NCBI GenBank assembly: GCA_017880945.1
Contig: JADGRM010000034.1
Location: forward strand, 1 to 12,661
Length of the DNA stretch: 12,661 nt
Direction of reading: 5' to 3'
Origin: Gallionella sp.
GTDB taxonomy: Bacteria; Pseudomonadota; Gammaproteobacteria; Burkholderiales; Gallionellaceae
A model generated the notes under the pieces. The model worked only from the letters and a program-made list of their open reading frames with translations, had not been told where the DNA came from and did no database searches. This document shows, one piece after another, positions 1 to 6,229 of this stretch (within the stretch, counting starts at the first letter, position 1; every line of letters starts with the position of its first letter). The translations under genes were made by a program, and so were the position numbers.

Positions 1-18
1 AGCTTTGCATAGCCATTC

Positions 19-50
19 GGCTAAGTCACCAAAATACGGTGACATAAGCC
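19..50. other. Imperfect hairpin downstream of hemJ
   Basis: A perfect 6 bp stem (GTCACC at 25-30, GGTGAC at 38-43) encloses a 7-base loop and extends outward through a one-base asymmetry to GGC (19-21) pairing with GCC (48-50). No T-run follows it on either strand, so it is not a classical intrinsic terminator. It lies about 45 bases beyond the hemJ stop and could be a 3'-end structure of that transcript or part of a repeat cut by the window edge. Confidence 0.4.
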
Positions 51-59
51 GCTGGTTAA

Positions 60-71
60 GCCCGACCTACG
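60..71. repeat. Half copy of the GTAGG/CCTAC palindromic repeat
   Basis: GCCCGACCTAC here is identical to the right arm of the double-hairpin repeat at 1340-1383. The other arm is not present nearby, so this is a remnant or a copy overprinted by other sequence. It sits in the spacer downstream of hemJ, the same kind of position as the two full copies. Confidence 0.45.
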
Positions 72-95
72 AATTATTGTACCTTTGAACTGGAA

Positions 96-506
96 TTAGA
101 AGGGCTTTACGGTGACGAGAATAACCACAGCCATCAAAATGAGTACCGGAATTTCGTTGAACCAGCGATAGAACACATGGCCATGGGTGTTTTGGTCGGC
201 GGCGAATTGTTTGACCAGTTTGCCGCAATAATAGTGATAAACGATCAGCACCAGCACCAGCAGGAGTTTTGCGTACATCCAGCCCCCGGTGATGCCGTAA
301 CCCAGCCACAACCACATGCCGAAGCCCAACGCCAGCCAGGCGATCGGCGTGACGAAGCGATACAGTTTGCCTTCCATCAGCTTCAAGCGCGCGATTTCCG
401 CCGGCTCGGTCGCCATCGCGTGATTCACGAAAATACGCGGCAGATAAAACAACCCGGCGAACCAGCTCACGACGAAGATGATATGAAACGCTTTAACCCA
501 CAACAT
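96..506 (-). CDS. hemJ: HemJ-type protoporphyrinogen IX oxidase (CopD-like membrane protein)
   Basis: This 136-residue integral membrane protein matches the HemJ family (formerly UPF0093), which oxidises protoporphyrinogen IX to protoporphyrin IX in the penultimate step of haem synthesis, at the inner membrane. Family hallmarks visible are the N-terminal FHIIFVVSWFAGLFYLPRIF block with His8 and Arg24, the YAKLLLVLVL helix with Lys80 and His91, and the C-terminal RWFNEIPVLIL block ending in VKPF. Three to four hydrophobic segments span most of the chain and the length is normal. The start at 506 is preceded by a good GAGG site. The permease stop lies 9 bases upstream and overlaps this ribosome binding site, so the two genes are probably co-transcribed and coupled. 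Function is inferred from family identity. Confidence 0.9.
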   Translation of the reverse strand: MLWVKAFHIIFVVSWFAGLFYLPRIFVNHAMATEPAEIARLKLMEGKLYRFVTPIAWLALGFGMWLWLGYGITGGWMYAKLLLVLVLIVYHYYCGKLVKQFAADQNTHGHVFYRWFNEIPVLILMAVVILVTVKPF

Positions 507-515
507 ACGAAATCC

Positions 516-1301
516 TCACTGGGAAAGTCTTCTTCTGAACAGCACCAGCGCCACATAAAATCCGACCAGCGCGTAGCCCAACAGTACCGCGATATGCAAC
601 AGAAATTGTGCCGGCATCGCGTCATTCAGTAACGGCCGGGCGATATCGATCGCATGTGTCAGCGGCAGGACAGACGACAGATTTTGCAGCAATGGCGGCA
701 ACTGGTCGACCGGAAAAAACACGCCGCATAATAGCACCATCGGGGTGATCAGCAGCGTGAAGTAGTACATGAAAAAATCATAGCCCGGCGCAAGCGCGGT
801 GACGATCAGACCCAGTGCCGCGAAGCACAGCCCCACCAGCAAAGCGAGCGGAATGATCCACAATGACAGCAGCGAGTGCGACATCCCTAGCAGCCAAATC
901 ACCAGTAGCACCGCCAGACCGGACAGCAGGCTTTTGCTTCCTGCCCAGACAACTTCCGAGAATACGATGTCATCCAGCGTGACGGGCGTATTGAGGATCG
1001 CCTCCCAGGTGCGTTGCTCATGCATGCGCGAGAAGCCTGAATACAAGGCCTCGAAGCTGGCACTGTTCATCGTGCTGTAGCACACTATTCCCGGCGAAAG
1101 AAAGGCCATGTAAGACATTCCGCCGATTTCCGGCAGCATGCCTCCCAGCCCGTAGCCCATGCCCAGCATGTAAATCACCGGATCGGCGAGATTGCCAAGT
1201 ATCGCGGAGCCTGCCATTTTTTTCCACACCATGAAGTTGCGCCGCCAGATCGGAATGAAGCGGCGGCTGAATTGCGGCGGTGCAAAGATAGTTGGTTTCA
1301 T
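516..1301 (-). CDS. ABC-2 type transporter permease, NodJ/DrrB-like
   Basis: This 261-residue integral membrane subunit belongs to an ABC-2 type exporter. After a short cytoplasmic N-terminus comes the motif RRNFMVWKKM (about residues 19-28), then LADPVIYMLGMGYGLGG, both typical of NodJ-like permeases. Six hydrophobic segments follow, the penultimate region carrying CGVFFPVDQLPPLLQ (residues about 190-205), a conserved ABC-2 loop. It ends with a basic RRRLSQ tail. The length matches the family (about 260). The ATPase gene lies upstream on the same strand, separated by a 152 bp spacer holding a palindromic repeat. The two products should form one exporter, but the substrate cannot be read from the sequence and there are no nod genes here, so the NodJ symbol is withheld. 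No clear Shine-Dalgarno precedes the start, but the N-terminus aligns with the family. Confidence 0.9.
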   Translation of the reverse strand: MKPTIFAPPQFSRRFIPIWRRNFMVWKKMAGSAILGNLADPVIYMLGMGYGLGGMLPEIGGMSYMAFLSPGIVCYSTMNSASFEALYSGFSRMHEQRTWEAILNTPVTLDDIVFSEVVWAGSKSLLSGLAVLLVIWLLGMSHSLLSLWIIPLALLVGLCFAALGLIVTALAPGYDFFMYYFTLLITPMVLLCGVFFPVDQLPPLLQNLSSVLPLTHAIDIARPLLNDAMPAQFLLHIAVLLGYALVGFYVALVLFRRRLSQ

Positions 1302-1339
1302 CGTAGAAAAATATTTTGTTCACCGATTACGCAGTAACC

Positions 1340-1383
1340 GTAGGGTGGGCTGTGCCCACCATGTCGGGCGTAGCCCGACCTAC
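1340..1383. repeat. Double-hairpin palindromic repeat (REP/Y-REP-like)
   Basis: GTAGG (1340-1344) and CCTAC (1379-1383) form the outer inverted repeat. Inside are two perfect 7 bp stems with 3-base loops: GGTGGGC/GCCCACC at 1344-1360 and GTCGGGC/GCCCGAC at 1363-1379. The layout resembles small extragenic palindromic elements common in proteobacteria. It sits in the 152 bp spacer between the ABC ATPase and permease genes, where it may stall or stabilise the transcript. Confidence 0.75.
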
Positions 1384-1453
1384 ATTTGGTTCCGGCTAGT
1401 CAGGCTTAGGTTTACAAAGCCCATTATTACAACGATGGACAATCTGGGTTGAA

Positions 1454-2368
1454 TCATTCCCTCATCTCCCGTCCGGTCAATTTCAAAAATACATCTTCAA
1501 GATTGGCAGGCCTGTGCACGTAGCGCAGTTCCGGATGTTGCTGCAATTCCTGCAACAGCGGCTGCGCATCGGCCACATAGCAAAACACCGACTCGCCGCT
1601 CATCTCGAAGCGCTGCGCATGGCGCGCTGCATGACCTTGCGCCCATGCCACCGCCTGTTCGCCGAACACCTCTACCACCTGCGGTTCGATGTTCTGTGCG
1701 ATAAGCTCGCGCGGCGAACCGGTGCTGATGATGCGCCCGTTATCCATTACCGCGAGGCGGTGGCATAGCCGCTCCGCCTCATCCATGAAGTGCGTGGTGA
1801 GCAACAGGGTCTTGCCGCGCGCGGTCAGCTCGCGCAGGCGCTGCCAGATCAGATGGCGTGCCTGCGGATCGAGTCCGGTAGTTGGCTCATCGAGAAAGAT
1901 CACTTCGGGGTCGTTCACCAGCGCGCGCGCCAGCGTCAATCGACGCTTCATACCGCCCGACAGGGTCGGCACTTTCACATCGCGCTTGTGGGTCAGATTG
2001 GCAAATTCCAGCAACTCCGGCATGCGAGCTTCGATCGCCGCGTCACTCATGCCGAAGTAACGGCCATACACCAGCAGGTTCTCCGCCACGGTGAAATCCG
2101 GGTCGAGGTTATCCACCTGCGGAACGACGCCGACGCGCAACCGCGCCTCGCGCGCATGCCGCGGTACCTCATGATCCAGCAACCGCAACTCGCCCGCGTC
2201 CGGCTCGATCAGGCCGAGCATCAAACGCAGCGTGGTCGTCTTGCCCGCGCCGTTCGGTCCGAGCAAGCCGAAGCATTCGCCCTTGTTGAGACTGATGCTG
2301 ACGCCATCCACCACTACTTGATCGCCGTAACATTTGCGCAGGTTCTGCGCAGAGAGGACGGGGTTCAT
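1454..2368 (-). CDS. ABC transporter ATP-binding protein, NodI/DrrA-like
   Basis: This 304-residue protein is the nucleotide-binding subunit of an ABC-2 exporter. All ATPase motifs are intact: Walker A GPNGAGKT at 37-44, Q-loop Gln84, signature LSGGM at 136-140, Walker B with FLDEP and catalytic Glu161, D-loop GLD at 165-167, and switch His193 in TTHFMDEAERL. The C-terminal 80 residues (from about 225) form the accessory domain of the DrrA/NodI/CcmA-like group, ending in ANLEDVFLKLTGREMRE. The length equals that of NodI proteins. It powers the permease encoded just downstream and would sit at the cytoplasmic face of the inner membrane. The exported substrate is unknown; candidates for this group range from drugs to glycolipids. 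Confidence 0.93.
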   Translation of the reverse strand: MNPVLSAQNLRKCYGDQVVVDGVSISLNKGECFGLLGPNGAGKTTTLRLMLGLIEPDAGELRLLDHEVPRHAREARLRVGVVPQVDNLDPDFTVAENLLVYGRYFGMSDAAIEARMPELLEFANLTHKRDVKVPTLSGGMKRRLTLARALVNDPEVIFLDEPTTGLDPQARHLIWQRLRELTARGKTLLLTTHFMDEAERLCHRLAVMDNGRIISTGSPRELIAQNIEPQVVEVFGEQAVAWAQGHAARHAQRFEMSGESVFCYVADAQPLLQELQQHPELRYVHRPANLEDVFLKLTGREMRE

Positions 2369-2417
2369 AGCGGCCGCCTGTTGAACTCAGTTAATCCATT
2401 GGGAAGGAAACGCTGTT

Positions 2418-2475
2418 GTAGGAGCGCAACTTGTTGCGCGATGTCTCTGAATCGCCCGACAAGTCGGGCTCCTAC
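2418..2475. repeat. Nested palindromic repeat between the ABC ATPase and hydrolase genes
   Basis: A perfect 8 bp outer inverted repeat (GTAGGAGC at 2418-2425, GCTCCTAC at 2468-2475) encloses two hairpins: GCGCAA/TTGCGC with a CTTG loop (2424-2439) and GCCCGAC/GTCGGGC with an AA loop (2454-2469). The outer and inner stems share bases, so alternative folds are possible. The element resembles the TAGGAGC-type extragenic palindromes known from gamma- and betaproteobacteria. It shares the GTAGG border and the GCCCGAC stem with the repeat at 1340-1383. The rest of the 184 bp spacer shows nothing else I can name. Confidence 0.8.
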
Positions 2476-2552
2476 GGATGCCCGGCCAAAAATTTTTCGG
2501 ACAAAGCACGAAAGGATGATGGGGGCATAGCTCTTTAATGGATTATTGCGGT

Positions 2553-3173
2553 TCATAACGGTTGCCCGTTGAATGCATGCAGCACGATCTGCTTGAGCTG
2601 GTTCAGCCGCCCGTGGAAAAAATGCCCCGCCTCCGGCAGCACCACGATGGGCAGGTGCTGCGGACGAGCCCATTCCAGCACGTCCGCCAGCGGCACGACC
2701 TCGTCCAGCTCGCCGTGGATCAGCAGCGTGTCGTGCCGCACCGGCGGCATCGCGAAACGCCCCACTGCGGGCGCGATCAGCACCAGCCTATGCGGATGCG
2801 GGTGCAAATGCTCTGCGACACACGCCTGCACATAAGCGCCGAAAGAAAAGCCGGACAGGATCAGCGGCAAGTCGCCATACTCCTGTCGCGCATGGCGCAC
2901 GATCGCCAGCACATCCTCCATCTCACCGTTGCCGCTATCGAATTCGCCTGCGCTGTTGCCTACGCCGCGAAAGTTGAAGCGCAACGCAACGAAATCCAGT
3001 TCCACAAAAGTTTTTGCCAGGGTCGTGACGACCTTGTTGTCCATCGTGCCGCCCATCGTCGGCAGCGGATGCGCGACCACCGCGATGGCGCGCGGCGACT
3101 CGTCAGGCAGGTGCGCGATGCCTTCGAGGTTTCCGGCTGCGCCGGTGATGGAGAATTTTTTCAGCGTAGGCAT
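2553..3173 (-). CDS. Alpha/beta hydrolase, small dienelactone-hydrolase/KANL3-like type
   Basis: This 206-residue cytoplasmic protein has an alpha/beta hydrolase fold and no signal peptide. The nucleophile elbow GFSFGAY places Ser110. The acid is probably Asp157 in HGELDEVV, and the base His184 in EAGHFFHGRL, so the triad is complete. Upstream, AHPLPTMGGTMDNKVV (34-49) and LRFNFRGVGNSAGEFD (64-79) are hallmarks of a widespread proteobacterial family usually annotated only as alpha/beta hydrolase. The substrate is unknown; esterase or thioesterase activity is the usual guess. There is no strong Shine-Dalgarno before the ATG, but the N-terminus agrees with family members. It lies between the HEPN gene and the ABC ATPase gene, all on the minus strand. 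Confidence 0.9.
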   Translation of the reverse strand: MPTLKKFSITGAAGNLEGIAHLPDESPRAIAVVAHPLPTMGGTMDNKVVTTLAKTFVELDFVALRFNFRGVGNSAGEFDSGNGEMEDVLAIVRHARQEYGDLPLILSGFSFGAYVQACVAEHLHPHPHRLVLIAPAVGRFAMPPVRHDTLLIHGELDEVVPLADVLEWARPQHLPIVVLPEAGHFFHGRLNQLKQIVLHAFNGQPL

Positions 3174-3273
3174 TTAAGTTGGAGTATCTGCAATTCAGTG
3201 AGAAGGTTCAAGAGTGATATGGTATGCATGATTATTTTCGAGCCACACCAACCAGTCGTTCTAATTGAAAAGG

Positions 3274-3924
3274 TTAGATTGAGAAATAGGAGCTTTTAGT
3301 GATATCGTCAAATGGAATTGTGCCTAGCTCTTCCAGTTGCTCATAACGATGAGCTCTTTGCAACTGATATAGCAGGGTGTTCCCATCGGTATGGAGAGAG
3401 AAGTGCTCATACCCCATCTGTGTATCTTTGTAGTGAGCGAAGAGTAAGTTCATGAATTGACGAAGCGCTTTCAATGCGTCTTCTATCTCTTGCCTCGATG
3501 GGCCAGGAAGTACTTCAGCCTTGTTTCCTAATTGCACCGATAAATCGAAGTGGGCTAAATCCTTATGTCTTCGATGCAGAATACTTTTGCAGCGATTCCG
3601 GTATTCAATCAAGGAGCTTCGTAGAGCTGGGATTGGTGCATCAGCGCAATGATTTTCCAGAAGGACGACGAGAGCCTCTAATGTGGCATTATCGCGTCCA
3701 CAAGTACGAGCTGGATCTGCAAGTTTGATGAGGGTGAGTTGAACATCATTTATTAAGACTCGCTCAATGAAGAAAAAGAATGTTGGTGCAGCCCAATTGA
3801 TAAGTTCAATACGCTCAGGGTTTGTCCCGTAGATTTGTCGATATACGTTCCATCGGCCATGAAGCCAAGTAATCTCTGAGTTGAGGAATTCCCAGATTTC
3901 TGAAATTTCTGAGGGTATAGGCAT
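3274..3924 (-). CDS. HEPN-domain protein, AbiU2-like
   Basis: This 216-residue soluble, helical protein resembles the AbiU2-like HEPN family. Features seen are an N-terminal WLHGRWNVYRQIYG segment (20-33), a helix with FFFFIERVLINDVQLTLIKLADPA (49-72) ending in the L-A/T-D-P motif of the family, and RRHKDLAHFD (118-127), which contains the HEPN RNase motif R-x5-H (Arg119, His125). HEPN proteins with this motif are often metal-independent RNases in abortive infection or toxin-antitoxin systems; the lactococcal AbiU system gave the family its name. That activity here is inferred. No antitoxin or nucleotidyltransferase partner is adjacent. The gene is visibly more AT-rich than its neighbours and lies close to a MITE-like element, suggesting acquisition by transfer. 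The start has no clear Shine-Dalgarno. Confidence 0.75.
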   Translation of the reverse strand: MPIPSEISEIWEFLNSEITWLHGRWNVYRQIYGTNPERIELINWAAPTFFFFIERVLINDVQLTLIKLADPARTCGRDNATLEALVVLLENHCADAPIPALRSSLIEYRNRCKSILHRRHKDLAHFDLSVQLGNKAEVLPGPSRQEIEDALKALRQFMNLLFAHYKDTQMGYEHFSLHTDGNTLLYQLQRAHRYEQLEELGTIPFDDITKSSYFSI

Positions 3925-3987
3925 ATAGATTTAACAAGTAATGACCAAGCCAAAATATAGGCTTACAAAATCAAGTATCCTCGCACG

Positions 3988-4017
3988 ATAGAAGTCGTGT
4001 CAAACCAGACTTCTTAT
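3988..4017. other. Inverted repeat upstream of the HEPN gene
   Basis: AGAAGTC (3990-3996) and GACTTCT (4008-4014) form a perfect 7 bp inverted repeat with an 11-base loop, extendable by a few pairs across a bulge. It lies about 70 bases before the HEPN start codon. It could be an operator or simply part of the transferred segment. No recognised promoter is visible. Confidence 0.3.
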
Positions 4018-4073
4018 GAGTGATCGTTATTGGCACGCAACACAGTCCTTTCCCGCAACCAACAAGCCGACCC

Positions 4074-4219
4074 TAACAGGGTGTTGAAAAACGTAGCGAG
4101 CGATGGCAGAACAAAGCGCGAAAGGGTGAGAAAGCGGAATTTACACATAGTAAATGAGCATTTTTAACCCTTGAGCAACACAGTTATGCCGAGCGCAGTA
4201 GTTTTTAAACGCCCTGTTA
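4074..4219. mobile_element. MITE-like 146 bp inverted-repeat element
   Basis: The ends are 19-base terminal inverted repeats agreeing at 17 positions: TAACAGGGTGTTGAAAAAC at 4074-4092 and its near-complement at 4201-4219. The interior has no ORF but contains a smaller hairpin (ATTTAC at 4139-4144 with GTAAAT at 4150-4155). If the repeat proper begins at CAGGG, the flanks are CTAA (4073-4076) and TTAA (4217-4220), a near-matching 4 bp pair that fits the YTAR target duplication of IS5-type elements. The right end abuts or contains the ferredoxin stop codon. No transposase is present, so movement would need one supplied in trans. The IS family is uncertain. Confidence 0.7.
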
Positions 4220-4528
4220 AATCTTCAGCCGCTCCACCACTCGCCCATTTTTCAAATGCTCTTCGATGATCTCATCGAGATCGCTTTCATCCACGTAGGT
4301 GTACCAGGTGCCCTCGGGATAAACCACGATAACCGGTCCCTCATCGCAGCGATCCATGCATCCGGCGGAGTTGATACGGATGTTGTTTTGCTGGTTGGAA
4401 ATCCCGAGCTCCTTGACCTTGTTCTTCACGTAGTCGCGCGCTTTTTGCGCACCGTGATCGTTGCAGCAAGCGCTGCCGTCCTCCCGCTGGTTGGTGCAGA
4501 AAAAAACATGCTTGTCGTAAAAGCTCAT
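4217..4528 (-). CDS. Thioredoxin-like (Shethna-type) [2Fe-2S] ferredoxin
   Basis: This 103-residue protein carries the (2Fe-2S) ferredoxin domain with a thioredoxin-like fold. Cysteines are Cys11 in HVFFCTNQ, Cys21-Cys22 in GSACCNDHG, and Cys57 and Cys61 in SAGCMDRCDEGP. The usual ligand set of the family is one N-terminal pair plus the CxxxC pair; Cys21 or Cys22 would be the second ligand. GPVIVVYPEGTWYTYV (64-79) is the typical beta-strand and loop region. It is a cytoplasmic electron carrier; its partner is not known in this family. The open frame continues upstream to 4726, but MSFYDKHVFFC is the conserved N-terminus and the upstream extension overlaps the VanZ gene. The stop codon coincides with the end of the MITE-like element. 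The VanZ gene ends 46 bases upstream. Confidence 0.92.
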   Translation of the reverse strand: MSFYDKHVFFCTNQREDGSACCNDHGAQKARDYVKNKVKELGISNQQNNIRINSAGCMDRCDEGPVIVVYPEGTWYTYVDESDLDEIIEEHLKNGRVVERLKI

Positions 4529-4574
4529 GGCAGATACCGGATAAACAAAAGATGCGTGAATGAAAGATGCGGGA

Positions 4575-5645
4575 TTATACTTTCCGGATGCGCCACAGGT
4601 GAAATAGCAGCAGCAGCGGAAAGACCAGCGTGATGGTCTGCGCCAAGCCATTGTAGTTGAGCAGATGCCCGTAATGCCAATGGTATATGGACATCGCCGC
4701 GGCAGGGGTGCTGCTGTCCAGCACAAAATTTATGATGACAAAATAGCTCAGTGCTACAGCTGCGCCGAAGCCGATTGTCCCTGCGCGCGGCAACCATACG
4801 ATCGCCAACAGCAGCAACACGCCCAGCAACATCCCCAGCACCGCTTCGCTGTTGATCCACAACAATAATGCCCAGGATTTCAGCAGCAGCGCGGCAGCGA
4901 TGAATTTTGCCAGCGCCACGATGACCAGCACTACCAGCATCGCCGTGACGACCTTGCGCGGCACACGCAGCAAGGTCAGCATCAAGACACCCAGCATCAA
5001 CAGATTCAGTGCTACAGCACTGCTCTCCCACACATCAAACGGGACGTACGGCAGCTTCACAAAAGGGTGGTGCACCACCTCGCTGATGAACACATTGCCC
5101 AACATCGGCAAGGACGGGTTGACCTGACCGAACATCCACAACGCGAGCAAAGCCAGACCAAAATCCATCTCCTTGCCATGCCTGAACAAATCGCGGCGCC
5201 AGTGAGTCAGGCGCGAAAAAAGCCAGGTCCACGAAGTTATGCTCACCGCCAGCAACGCGCCTATCAGTGCGCCTACACTATTGGTCAGCAGATCCAGATT
5301 GGAACTGACACGCGTCGGCAAATACATTTGCAGATACTCCATGCTCGCCGACAGCAACACGCCCAGACACAGACCCAAAATCACGCTGACCAGCGCACTA
5401 AAACGTGTACGCAACATCAGTCCAACCAGCAAGCCGAATGGGATATAGGCTAGCAAATTGATGACCGCATCGAACCCAGTATAGGTAAGCTGGAAAGGCG
5501 CGCGCAGGACCTCGATAAAATCCAGACCCTGCCCGCGCCACCCGGAGAACGGCGACAGGCTTCCGTACACGATGAACAGCGTGTAGCAGATAATCAGCCA
5601 GGTGCGCAGCCGCGGGTGGGATCGGGTTTGAAATGGTTCTCTCAT
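4575..5645 (-). CDS. VanZ-family membrane protein
   Basis: This 356-residue polytopic membrane protein has an N-terminal VanZ domain (about residues 15-135) and a long hydrophobic C-terminal half. The VanZ signature is visible: INLLAYIPFGLLVG (62-75), Glu103 in MEYLQMYLPTR, Arg112, Asp118 and Asn122 in SNLDLLTNSVGALIGA. About nine or ten membrane segments can be drawn. VanZ itself gives low-level teicoplanin resistance in Enterococcus; the role of Gram-negative homologues is unsettled and I assign none. At twice the size of a minimal VanZ protein, this one has an added C-terminal membrane region (about 190-356) that I do not recognise. It is the first gene of the minus-strand run, divergent from the RNase P RNA gene. 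Confidence 0.85.
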   Translation of the reverse strand: MREPFQTRSHPRLRTWLIICYTLFIVYGSLSPFSGWRGQGLDFIEVLRAPFQLTYTGFDAVINLLAYIPFGLLVGLMLRTRFSALVSVILGLCLGVLLSASMEYLQMYLPTRVSSNLDLLTNSVGALIGALLAVSITSWTWLFSRLTHWRRDLFRHGKEMDFGLALLALWMFGQVNPSLPMLGNVFISEVVHHPFVKLPYVPFDVWESSAVALNLLMLGVLMLTLLRVPRKVVTAMLVVLVIVALAKFIAAALLLKSWALLLWINSEAVLGMLLGVLLLLAIVWLPRAGTIGFGAAVALSYFVIINFVLDSSTPAAAMSIYHWHYGHLLNYNGLAQTITLVFPLLLLFHLWRIRKV

Positions 5646-5668
5646 GTCTTAATACGGGATGCACCATT

Positions 5669-5686
5669 TTGCATGTGGTCATGCAA
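5669..5686. promoter_or_regulatory. Perfect palindrome before the VanZ gene
   Basis: TTGCATG (5669-5675) and CATGCAA (5680-5686) are separated by four bases and lie 24 bases upstream of the VanZ start codon, in the divergent spacer shared with the RNase P RNA gene. The symmetry suggests a dimeric repressor site or a short leader hairpin. No regulator can be named. Confidence 0.35.
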
Positions 5687-5774
5687 GTTTAACCTATTCG
5701 GCAGGGATGCTTTGGTTGGAGGCGCGCTCAGTCTGGTGTCTTGCCAACATACGATAGCCAAAGTGTCATCGTGT

Positions 5775-5780
5775 TAAACT
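5775..5780 (+). promoter_or_regulatory. Probable -10 element of the RNase P RNA promoter
   Basis: TAAACT ends 7 bases before the expected 5' end of the RNA (GAAGC at 5788), the right place for a sigma-70 -10 box. I see no good -35 hexamer at the usual distance; TTGCCA at 5741-5746 is too far upstream (28 bases). The call rests mainly on position relative to the mature RNA end. Confidence 0.5.
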
Positions 5781-5787
5781 CTGTTCC

Positions 5788-6137
5788 GAAGCTGGCTAGA
5801 CAGTCGCCGCGCACGAAAGTGCGGGGAGGAAAGTCCGGGCTCCGCAGAGCAGGATGCCGGTTAATGGCCGGACACCGTGAGGTGATGAACAGTGCCACAG
5901 AAAATAAACTGCCCAAGTACCGCAAGGTAACGGCGAGGGTGAAACGGCGGGGTAAGAGCCCACCGCGGACGTGGTAACACGGACGGCACGGTAAACTCCA
6001 TCCGGAGCAAGACCAAATAAGCAGGCTATGACGTTGCTCGCGTCGCCTGCGGGTAGGTTGCTTGAGCGTCAGGTAACGAAACGCCTAGAGGAATGACTGT
6101 CCACGACAGAACCCGGCTTATCGGCTGGCTTCACCTT
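5788..6137 (+). ncRNA. rnpB: RNase P RNA (bacterial class A)
   Basis: This is the catalytic RNA of RNase P, which removes 5' leaders from tRNA precursors together with the protein RnpA. Universally conserved blocks appear in order: GAAGCTGGCTAGACAGTCGC at the 5' end, GAGGAAAGTCCGGGCTCC (about 5825), the ACAGTGCCACAGAAA region (about 5890), GGTAAGAGCCCACCGCG (about 5950), CGGTAAACTCCATCCGGAGC (about 5990), the AAATA segment, GGGTAGGTTGCTTGAG, and near the 3' end AATGACTGTCCACGACAGAA followed by CCCGGCTTATCGG. The first bases GAAGC pair with GCTTC near 6131 to form helix P1. The size of about 350 bases is normal. Any open reading frames drawn across this stretch are spurious. The 3' end is approximate. 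Confidence 0.97.
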
Positions 6138-6171
6138 ATTCGACGGATCACGATGAAGTGCGATCTGTCGC

Positions 6172-6209
6172 GCCCGCGGCGAAAACTATTTGCCGCGAGC
6201 CTTTTAATT
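6172..6209 (+). terminator. Intrinsic terminator after the RNase P RNA gene
   Basis: A GC-rich stem (GCCCGCGGC at 6172-6180 with GCCGCGAGC at 6192-6200, one mismatch) has an 11-base loop and is followed by CTTTTAATTT. It lies about 35 bases after the RNA 3' end and should end its precursor transcript. It also argues that the next gene starts downstream of it. Confidence 0.75.
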
Positions 6210-6229
6210 TATGCAAACCATCCGCCCAG

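Noticed and set aside
516..2368. Naming the ABC pair nodI/nodJ
   Set aside because: The similarity is to the wider NodI/NodJ/Drr exporter group. There are no nodulation genes in the window and the substrate is unknown, so the symbols would overstate function.
1790..3299. Plus-strand open frames (1790-2530 and 2562-3299) opposite the ABC ATPase and hydrolase genes
   Set aside because: Both are antisense to genes with complete motif sets. Their His/Gln/Arg-rich translations are typical of shadows.
4529..4726. N-terminal extension of the ferredoxin frame
   Set aside because: It overlaps the VanZ gene, is compositionally a shadow, and the conserved ferredoxin N-terminus begins at MSFYDKHVFFC.
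5741..5977. Open frame across the RNase P RNA gene
   Set aside because: The region is a strongly conserved structural RNA. The frame is accidental.
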